DNA of 5,508 nt, taken from positions 1-5,508 of the forward strand of contig PIVH01000534.1 of assembly GCA_003354225.1 (NCBI GenBank). Direction: 5' to 3'. The DNA comes from Globobulimina sp. (taxonomy: Eukaryota; Foraminifera; Rotaliida). The notes below the pieces were generated by a model. That model saw only the letters and a list, made by a program, of their open reading frames with translations, did not search any database and was not told where the DNA came from. Shown here piece by piece: positions 1 through 4,948 of this stretch. How positions within the stretch are numbered: the first letter of the stretch is position 1; each line of letters starts with the position of its first letter. The translations under genes and the position numbers were made by a program.

Positions 1-1
1 A

Positions 2-1978
2 AGTAATCGGAATAAAAATAAAAAGAACATTAAAGTGCAAAGCAACAAGTTGAACAAAGCTATTTTGCATACTATCAAAATCAAACAAGAACGCACCGCT
101 GCCAATGTTAATAATATCTCACCCAAATCAGCTTCGATTGCTTCGTTCAGTGCCTCGCCGCCGAAAAATATCATGTTGAATGGCAATGGCAATGGCAGTG
201 CCAATGGAAATGTCAACTCTTTATTGCAAATCTACGACATTGCTGCGGATAAATTGTTGATTTTTGGTGCGAGTATAACCAATGCATCGGAAATTAAAGA
301 GATTACGAAAAAAATCCAGCGATCCTCGCAGTTTATGTATGCGCAGACGGTGCTGAATGAGCGGGATATTATTTCAGTGTGGAAGAATATTATTTCTTTT
401 TTTATTACAAATCCAAAACATTATATCATTCATTTAGACTATGTTTGCGAATTAATATTAACATTAATCAAATATCATTCGTACATAATTCCATTATCTT
501 TCTTCTTGAAATTACCCGTCTCAGTCCTGTTGGAATTGGGTTCGGGTCAGTTTAGTATTAAAATAATCGAAGCATTCTTGGATATAAAATACGAACCATT
601 CCACCAACAGTTTCAAACAGTGTTAATACATAATATCGACAGTATTATCGCGCATAATTTCGGTGGCAATTTAATTAAAATGGCGTTCAAGAAATTGTGT
701 AAATCGTCGCTGTATAACATTGTGCAAGTTATTGACAAGAAAAATTATAAGCAGCTGTCAAAGGAATTGATTCCAATCATTCGCAATCGGCAACAAACTG
801 TGACTGAGGTTCAGCTTAAAAAGCAAGCCTCGCCGTCGCCATCACAGTCATTGGAAGAGATGCTGCATAAAACACATTCAAATACGGATTGCTCCCATGC
901 CCCCACAAAGATTCTTGTCTCCCCGACGCCGTCTTGTACGCCTATACCGCCTCCACCGCCGCCACGGAAGCCACCGCCATTGGAATATGATGGCAATGGG
1001 AATGGGAATAAGCGGACACTGAATGGGCTGGAATATCCGGCAAAGAAAAAGGCAAAGTTATGTCATGTGCCATTAGACCCGCGGTTACATCGCAATAATT
1101 CGAGTGGCAAAGCAGTGAAAATTGTGCATAAGAAACGCAAGAATTCGCATAAAATGTTGTATTATGAATGGAATGTGAATGTGGAGGGCATTGTGAAACA
1201 GGCGGAACGTTGTATTGCTGCGGTGGTGGACAATAAGTTGAGTCTGGAAATGTTGAGCAAAAACGTTATTTGTTTGGTTCAATCGTTGTCAGAAAGATTT
1301 GATGGGTACGAATTTGAAAGATATTTGTTGCCGTATTTTGAGGGGATAAAGAAGAGAGAAAATAAGATCTGCTTTGATATGAAATTCTATGTGGATATGT
1401 TGGAGATTATGGAGATTGTATTTAAGATTCCAGAGAGTATATACACTGTGATTGAGATTCGTAAAAATGACAGGAATGTTATGCAAAAGTTGCGCAATAT
1501 TTGCAAACAAGAAACGATTTTGTTTCTGAATGCTGAAAATAACAATTATTCATTTTGCGTTTGTTCGCAGAGTTTAGGGATTGTCCAAATTAATGCTGAT
1601 TTTACGAAAATATTTGATGGTTTGATTAATAATTGCAATAAATATGAGAATGAATGTATTAATCATTTTTCATCCGTCTATAATTTGTGGAAAATGAAAG
1701 GGATTTATAATAATAATAATTATGTTGACGATTGGATCAATTGTTTCATTGCCTATTTGTATTTGGTGTTGGATGTTTGCCAGATTACTTACCATAAAAT
1801 CACAAACAAATATTTGAGCAAATTGAGGAATGTTTCATTCGATTCGTGGAATTATTTATTGCCGATTCGCGTTTTGCATTTTATTTTTGAAAATATCAAA
1901 CAAGTGGATGCAAGCAGCAAAATTGCAAAGATTAAGCCAAATTTTTATAGAGAACTTCCAATCATTAATGGACATTGA
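2..1978 (+). CDS. Unrecognised large, probably nuclear protein with proline-rich linker (5' end probably missing)
   Basis: I do not recognise this protein. The frame runs without a stop from base 2 to a TGA followed directly by TAG. The first ATG is at 173 and would give 601 residues. The frame before it is open and rich in Ser, Pro, Asn and Lys, so the true start is probably upstream or in an earlier exon. A GTG at 35 is not a plausible eukaryotic start. Numbering from the codon at 35: an NG-rich stretch lies at 48-60. A helical region at 64-250 holds two loosely repeating segments around 168-183 and 207-222 (FGGNLIKMAFKKL), which resemble Pumilio/ARM-type repeats only weakly. A Ser/Pro linker at 265-316 includes PPPPPPRKPPP, which fits a PxxPxR SH3-ligand pattern. 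Basic clusters at 335-341 (PAKKKAK) and 366-369 (KKRK) look like nuclear localisation signals, with DPRL between them at 348. Residues 374-647 are helical without a known motif. Nuclear location and RNA or chromatin work are inference. Confidence 0.8.
   Translation, partial: SNRNKNKKNIKVQSNKLNKAILHTIKIKQERTAANVNNISPKSASIASFSASPPKNIMLNGNGNGSANGNVNSLLQIYDIAADKLLIFGASITNASEIKEITKKIQRSSQFMYAQTVLNERDIISVWKNIISFFITNPKHYIIHLDYVCELILTLIKYHSYIIPLSFFLKLPVSVLLELGSGQFSIKIIEAFLDIKYEPFHQQFQTVLIHNIDSIIAHNFGGNLIKMAFKKLCKSSLYNIVQVIDKKNYKQLSKELIPIIRNRQQTVTEVQLKKQASPSPSQSLEEMLHKTHSNTDCSHAPTKILVSPTPSCTPIPPPPPPRKPPPLEYDGNGNGNKRTLNGLEYPAKKKAKLCHVPLDPRLHRNNSSGKAVKIVHKKRKNSHKMLYYEWNVNVEGIVKQAERCIAAVVDNKLSLEMLSKNVICLVQSLSERFDGYEFERYLLPYFEGIKKRENKICFDMKFYVDMLEIMEIVFKIPESIYTVIEIRKNDRNVMQKLRNICKQETILFLNAENNNYSFCVCSQSLGIVQINADFTKIFDGLINNCNKYENECINHFSSVYNLWKMKGIYNNNNYVDDWINCFIAYLYLVLDVCQITYHKITNKYLSKLRNVSFDSWNYLLPIRVLHFIFENIKQVDASSKIAKIKPNFYRELPIINGH
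179..213 (+). repeat. AATGGC hexanucleotide microsatellite inside the first gene
   Basis: Three perfect AATGGC units (179-196) are followed by degenerate copies. They encode alternating Asn-Gly in the protein. A shorter related run occurs at about 990-1008, again encoding Asn-Gly, so the same slippage-prone unit has expanded in two low-complexity linkers of one gene. Confidence 0.75.
945..982 (+). other. Proline-rich linker coding segment
   Basis: CCx-rich codons encode a run of six prolines, then Arg-Lys and three more prolines, flanked by Ser/Pro/Thr-rich sequence. It sits between the two helical halves of the first protein and just before its basic nuclear-localisation-like cluster, so it is best read as a flexible hinge that could bind SH3-type or profilin-type partners. 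The binding role is inference. Confidence 0.6.
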
Positions 1979-2148
1979 TAGATTTTTTTATATCTTTATT
2001 TGACTATTATTCATTGTTTAATTTAATAATTCTGTTACTTCCAAATGTTTAATTAGACGACCAAGAAACGGTTTGCATAAAACCCGATTGTCAGCAAGAA
2101 TGAACAATTAGATTTCAGTTTTTCTAATTTTTTCAAGTGCAAAGTATC
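1979..2148. other. Spacer between the first gene and the b5-like gene, including the latter's leader
   Basis: There is no credible reading frame. No AATAAA is visible on the + strand for the first gene. The last 50 bases form a 5' leader with a pyrimidine-rich tract (TTTTCTAATTTTTTCAAG, 2119-2136/2137) ending about 12 nt before the ATG at 2149. This looks like a 3' splice site for a leader intron or a trans-splice acceptor, but no donor can be assigned in the window. Confidence 0.4.
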
Positions 2149-2506
2149 ATGTCAACTTCTATGAAAATGTACGATATGGAAGAAGTTAAAAAACACAATT
2201 CAATTGAAAAAGGAGTTTGGGTTGCAATACATGGAAATGTTTATGATATAACAGAATTTATCAAACAAGATCTCCACGCACCAGCTGTTAACGCATATTT
2301 TGGCCAAGACGCAACAAAGGCATTCAGCAGTGGCCCCGGTAAGTCAGATATATATATTTAAAAACTACACAGTTTGCAATTGTATTATGTATAAATATAT
2401 AGCAAAACTACCAGGACCAGTGCCGCATTCAGATTATGCTAAAAAATTGTTGGCAACATTTAAAATTGGCGAATTAAAAGGTGCTAAAAAAAAATCCAAA
2501 ATATAA
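2149..2506 (+). CDS. Cytochrome b5-fold small protein lacking HPGG, two exons (2149-2338, 2403-2506)
   Basis: Splicing out 2339-2402 gives a 97-residue protein, starting at the first ATG of the frame (ATCATGT context). Cytochrome b5 domains bind haem through two axial histidines and carry electrons to membrane oxidases, desaturases or hydroxylases. Visible family features are the N-terminal strand WVAIHGNVYDITEF (24-37), GQDATKAF (52-59), matching the family GGDAT-x-F block, and PHSDYAKKLLATFKIGEL, which matches the segment with the second axial His (His71 here). The first haem ligand motif HPGG is absent: the aligned segment reads KQDLHAPAV (39-47), with a His at 43 shifted three places. The loop from DAT to His71 is about eight residues longer than usual. 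There is no membrane anchor; the tail is short and lysine-rich (GAKKKSKI). The first half also resembles MAPR/progesterone-receptor-like b5 relatives. Haem binding is therefore uncertain; the fold assignment is fairly safe. Confidence 0.82.
2339..2402 (+). other. Spliceosomal intron, 64 nt, phase 1
   Basis: The donor is a consensus GTAAGT and the acceptor is ATATAG. Removal joins G (2338) to CA (2403-2404), making an Ala codon and restoring the conserved C-terminal b5 segment. An in-frame TAA in the intron would otherwise end the protein at residue 70. An upstream AG at 2371-2372 would also keep the frame but leaves a 34-nt intron and a longer loop, so I prefer the later acceptor. Confidence 0.85.
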
Positions 2507-2510
2507 TAAA
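2505..2510 (+). terminator. AATAAA polyadenylation signal overlapping the b5-like stop codon
   Basis: AATAAA begins on the second base of the TAA stop (2504-2506) of the b5-like gene. If used, cleavage 10-30 nt downstream gives a very short 3' UTR. Known eukaryotic signal; use here is inference. Confidence 0.55.
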
Positions 2511-2522
2511 AAACAATAATCT

Positions 2523-2528
2523 TTTATT
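2523..2528 (-). terminator. AATAAA polyadenylation signal on the minus strand
   Basis: TTTATT on the + strand reads AATAAA on the minus strand. It is the first canonical signal downstream of the transporter gene, about 280 nt after its stop, and faces the b5-like gene's signal 13 bp away. Transcripts ending at these two sites would meet or overlap tail-to-tail. Confidence 0.4.
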
Positions 2529-2619
2529 GGACAAAGATTCAGAATAAGAAAGAAAATATTTTAGAAAAGTAACATAAACTTGCATTATTCATAAATAATA
2601 ACTATTCTACCCGTTAATC

Positions 2620-2647
2620 CATACGATGCTCGTAATTGCCTCGTATG
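2620..2647. repeat. Perfect 7-bp inverted repeat (hairpin) in the convergent spacer
   Basis: CATACGA (2620-2626) pairs with TCGTATG (2641-2647) across a 14-nt loop. It lies in a patch richer in G+C than the flanking spacer. It would fold on either strand; no function is assigned. Confidence 0.5.
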
Positions 2648-2652
2648 CAGTG

Positions 2653-2681
2653 TCAAATCTCAACAACGTTTCAAATCTCAA
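2653..2681. repeat. 11-bp direct repeat TCAAATCTCAA with 18-bp period
   Basis: Two exact copies lie at 2653-2663 and 2671-2681. Read on the minus strand they encode a six-residue repeat (LRFETL, LRFDTA) in an open frame without an ATG. Confidence 0.6.
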
Positions 2682-2716
2682 AGTGTGGCGATCTGACGCT
2701 GAAATGTTTCTATTTT

Positions 2717-2738
2717 CTCGTTGGTTGCCAACAACGAG
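2717..2738. repeat. Second perfect 7-bp inverted repeat (hairpin) in the convergent spacer
   Basis: CTCGTTG (2717-2723) pairs with CAACGAG (2732-2738) around an 8-nt loop. Together with the hairpin at 2620-2647 it frames about 120 bp that stand out in composition from the AT-rich spacer. Confidence 0.5.
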
Positions 2739-2760
2739 CCCATTCTTTGTGCAACAGCTT

Positions 2761-2774
2761 AAAACTTTGGTGAA
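2761..2774. repeat. 14-bp direct repeat, copy 1 (downstream of the transporter gene)
   Basis: AAAACTTTGGTGAA, identical to 4402-4415. It lies 30 bp beyond the transporter stop codon. The two copies bracket the whole intronless gene. Confidence 0.7.
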
Positions 2775-2804
2775 CAAAACGCATTAAATAACAAAAGGAA
2801 ATTA

Positions 2805-4346
2805 TCAATCACACTCTTGTTCATCACCACTGCTATTTGCATCAACTTTACAATACATTTTACTCGGTTTATATATTTGAAGAGCATCCATTCTTTTTTT
2901 CATCATTGCTGTTTTTCGTTGGTGCGTCAAATCCGTCATAGATAAACAAAACGCATCAGGCGCTATATCAACAAAATCAATTGTTGGTTTTAATGAATAC
3001 ACAATGACATAGACAGACGATAAGCACATTACTGTTGCAATAATATAGGGAAATGATGGAAATCCCATTGATTTAAACAACGAATATAAATACGCAAAAC
3101 AAAATGGCGCAATTGCGTAGGTTAAGCCTCGACACGCAAATATTATCCCCATCCCGATTCCTTGTTCATGCGGTGATAAATATTTAGTAGCAATGCTATA
3201 TAACGACGGAAAGACCATAAATCCCAATGACAATACAAACGCAGTGAGACAAACAATTACAATGTGCGGTATCCATGAAATAACTGCAAACATAAACATT
3301 GAAAGGGATATTAACAGTGAACCAATGATTGTTATTTCATAATCACTGAATCTCTTTTTTAAATATGGCAATAACAAGCTGTTACAAACAACCATTCCTA
3401 AGCCACAAATCAATATAAATGTACCTGTGATCATATGTGCTTTTGTTTTATCATTTATTTGTAGCTGGTCTAACATGTAAGGAATGGCTGTATCAATAAC
3501 GCCCGTTTCTGGCAATGAGATCACAAAACTGATAATGCAGCATTTGTAAACTATGGGATGGGCCGTAATATGGGTCAATGGTTCAAATGGATTGAATGTC
3601 GAAGTTGATAACGGTTTGCGATTCTGTTCGGATAAAGATTCATTTATAAAGAAGAATGTATAGAACATTAATAAGAAATATATCATGGTTATGATGAGAA
3701 AATTAACGTAATCACTCCATATGACAGAGATAAGAATGGCAGATATTGCGCCCATAAATAAGCCTAAACCGCCCATTACATACATTAAACCGAATGCAAC
3801 TGTCCGTTTTTGCGAGGGAATGATATCGGAGATATATGCAATCATTATTGGTGTGGCGGAATTATTGCTTCCATTTAAGCCGCCAAATAAATAAAAGAAA
3901 AAATATGGATACATATTGTACCAAAATAGCAATGCTAATATTGGCAAAGCATTGGTTATGATATGTAAATAGAGGAATCTTTTTCTACCAAAGGCATCGG
4001 ATAAGCGACCAATATAACCAGCGAACAGAAACGAAATAACTCCGCGTAGTGATAAAAAAAATGAATTCCATAATGTCCATTGTGTGTAATTATAAGTACA
4101 TTTTTGCGAATGGATAGCATCACTGTCACAGTCTTGTAAGGCAAACCATTCTGCACCGTATGCAGCCATAAAAACACCTGGCATGTAACCAGCCGCAATG
4201 TATAAACAAATCATTGGTAGTAATGGCGTGTATGTTTTATATGAAAGAATTGATTTAATTTCTTCTAACACTGATTCATGTTTCTCATTCACTGATTCAT
4301 TGACTTTCACATTCTTTGTCAGTGAGTTACTTTCATTCTCAGACAT
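2805..4346 (-). CDS. Major facilitator superfamily transporter, MFSD14/HIAT1-like
   Basis: This is an intact 513-residue membrane carrier with about twelve hydrophobic segments (roughly 42-64, 93-113, 125-143, 148-170, 183-208, 214-236, 267-290, 304-325, 337-357, 361-382, 396-423, 430-452) and a hydrophilic loop at 237-262 between its halves. The MFS signature motif A is clear at 110-123 (GYIGRLSDAFGRKR). AYISDIIPSQKRTVAFG (170-186) and HEQGIGMGIIFACRGLTYAI (393-412) match positions conserved in the eukaryotic TetA-related MFSD14/HIAT1 and MFSD10-type carriers. The first non-cytoplasmic loop holds Cys73, Cys83 and an N-glycosylation sequon (Asn86-Tyr-Thr), which suits an endomembrane or plasma-membrane protein. 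The N-terminus (1-38) and C-terminus (453-513) are hydrophilic and should be cytoplasmic. The start is the first ATG after an upstream in-frame TAA. Substrate unknown; family members are proposed solute or sugar carriers or drug efflux pumps. It diverges from mL41 across 95 bp. Confidence 0.9.
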   Translation of the reverse strand: MSENESNSLTKNVKVNESVNEKHESVLEEIKSILSYKTYTPLLPMICLYIAAGYMPGVFMAAYGAEWFALQDCDSDAIHSQKCTYNYTQWTLWNSFFLSLRGVISFLFAGYIGRLSDAFGRKRFLYLHIITNALPILALLFWYNMYPYFFFYLFGGLNGSNNSATPIMIAYISDIIPSQKRTVAFGLMYVMGGLGLFMGAISAILISVIWSDYVNFLIITMIYFLLMFYTFFFINESLSEQNRKPLSTSTFNPFEPLTHITAHPIVYKCCIISFVISLPETGVIDTAIPYMLDQLQINDKTKAHMITGTFILICGLGMVVCNSLLLPYLKKRFSDYEITIIGSLLISLSMFMFAVISWIPHIVIVCLTAFVLSLGFMVFPSLYSIATKYLSPHEQGIGMGIIFACRGLTYAIAPFCFAYLYSLFKSMGFPSFPYIIATVMCLSSVYVIVYSLKPTIDFVDIAPDAFCLSMTDLTHQRKTAMMKKRMDALQIYKPSKMYCKVDANSSGDEQECD

Positions 4347-4441
4347 ATTTGATAATATTAGTATAGGATTGTTATGAAGATAGGAGTGTTTTTAGTGTAA
4401 AAAAACTTTGGTGAAAAGATTTTATTAATCGTCAAAAAAGC
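4347..4441. promoter_or_regulatory. Divergent promoter region of the transporter and mL41 genes
   Basis: Only 95 bp separate the two start codons, so both core promoters and both leaders must fit here or overlap the genes. The region is strongly AT-rich with an A-run at 4399-4405 and TTTTATTAAT at 4420-4429. I cannot assign a TATA box or initiator with confidence. Confidence 0.5.
4402..4415. repeat. 14-bp direct repeat, copy 2 (upstream of the transporter gene)
   Basis: AAAACTTTGGTGAA, identical to 2761-2774, lying in the divergent promoter region 55 bp before the transporter start codon and 26 bp before the mL41 start. Confidence 0.7.
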
Positions 4442-4765
4442 ATGTCACGTAAGGCTTTATTTAATATCCAAGTGAGATATTTTCGGAATAAAGTAAGAAC
4501 TGGTAAATTTGGACCTCGTTGGTTTTTTAAAGTGTGTGAATTATCATGAAATTTCAAATAAAAATAATGTATTAATATTGCAATTGCATATTGTATTAAG
4601 GGCCGTGGATGTTTGTCCTTAGGCTCTAAAGATGCATCTGGGAAATATCGAATGGGTGTCTCATCATCTGGAAACAAGAAGGATTTGAATGAATTGTTGG
4701 ATGTTAAATTTCCAAATTTGGATGGATTCAGATTAAAACCTTATGTTGCATGGCAAGACCAATAA
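4442..4765 (+). CDS. Mitochondrial large-subunit ribosomal protein mL41, two exons (4442-4531, 4601-4765)
   Basis: Joining the exons gives an 84-residue basic protein. mL41 (MRPL41 in animals, MRPL27 in yeast) is a mitochondria-specific component of the mitoribosome large subunit, encoded in the nucleus and imported. Two family blocks are visible: GPRWFFKGRGC at 24-34, matching the family's GPR-x-[FY]-[KR]G-x-G/N block, and FPNLDGFRLKPYVAW at 67-81, matching the hallmark VPDL-x-x-F-x-LKPYV. The N-terminus (1-20) is rich in Arg, Lys and hydrophobic residues with no acidic residue, as in import signals. The intron falls exactly inside the first block, and both parts are needed to recognise the protein. 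The start is the first ATG after an in-frame TGA at 4412-4414. It is short, ending three residues after the LKPYVAW block and lacking the C-terminal extension of animal forms, as in plants and protists. A minus-strand frame over the same bases is a shadow. Confidence 0.85.
4532..4600 (+). other. Spliceosomal intron, 69 nt, phase 0
   Basis: The donor GTGTGTG departs from GTAAGT and the acceptor is ATTAAG. Removal joins AAA to GGC and rebuilds the FFKGRGC block of mL41. The unspliced frame stops at a TGA 15 bases into the intron. Size is close to the 64-nt intron of the b5-like gene. A later AG at 4621-4622 would break the reading frame with this donor. Confidence 0.78.
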
Positions 4766-4948
4766 GCGCAGATATTGTAATCGGTCACAAACGCATTTTT
4801 CTATAAAGTCCGGTTTGAATCATTTGTTATTGTCTATAGTTAGATTATTTAACACCTATTCCTCACAAATGTGCTATAGCCCTCACTGACTTTTATTTTG
4901 GCATCAATATTTTTGTTTTAATGTTAAAATGTTGCAGATTATTAAACA
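4766..4948. other. Spacer between mL41 and the F-box-like gene
   Basis: No gene or structured RNA is visible and there is no canonical AATAAA for mL41; only variants such as AATAAG at its stop codon occur. A TTTTGTTTTAATG stretch and a GTTGCAG (4932-4938) precede the next ATG by ten bases and resemble a weak 3' splice site in the leader. Confidence 0.4.

Larger units (their letters stand above)
2507..2804. other. Convergent intergenic region
   Basis: This spacer lies between the 3' ends of the b5-like gene (+) and the transporter gene (-). It holds the opposed polyadenylation signals, two hairpins, an 11-bp direct repeat and one copy of a 14-bp repeat that recurs upstream of the transporter. 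On the minus strand 2783-2607 is open in the transporter's own frame, but lacks an ATG and is separated from it by stops. I annotate no gene here. Confidence 0.6.

Noticed and set aside
35-37. GTG as start codon of the first gene (and GTG at 2137 for the b5-like gene)
   Set aside because: The window is eukaryotic; the b5-like gene has an ATG four codons later, and the first gene's frame is open further upstream.
811-996. Minus-strand frame rich in glycine
   Set aside because: It is the complement of the proline-rich codons of the first gene; the Gly run is simply the reverse of the CCx run, and the + strand frame is far longer.
1085-1510. Two minus-strand frames of 65 and 73 codons
   Set aside because: Both lie wholly inside the first gene, have no recognisable motif and are rich in His, Asn and Phe as expected from an antisense reading.
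2339-2372. Alternative 34-nt intron in the b5-like gene
   Set aside because: It keeps the frame but is much shorter than the other intron and inserts ten more residues into a loop already longer than the family norm.
2620-2755. H/ACA-type guide RNA made of the two hairpins
   Set aside because: The stems are only 7 bp without the internal pocket, no convincing hinge box is seen, and the ACA-like trinucleotide is not correctly placed. I keep it only as a structured patch.
3956-4198. 80-codon minus-strand frame inside the transporter
   Set aside because: It is in a shifted frame of the same strand, over the clear motif A and membrane segments of the transporter.
2775-4401. Firm call of the transporter as a retrocopy
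   Set aside because: The direct repeats are suggestive, but there is no poly(A) remnant and no parent gene to compare, so this is reported only as a possibility.
4432-4677. 81-codon minus-strand frame
   Set aside because: It covers exon 1, the intron and part of exon 2 of mL41. It has no family signal, while the opposite strand gives conserved mL41 blocks.
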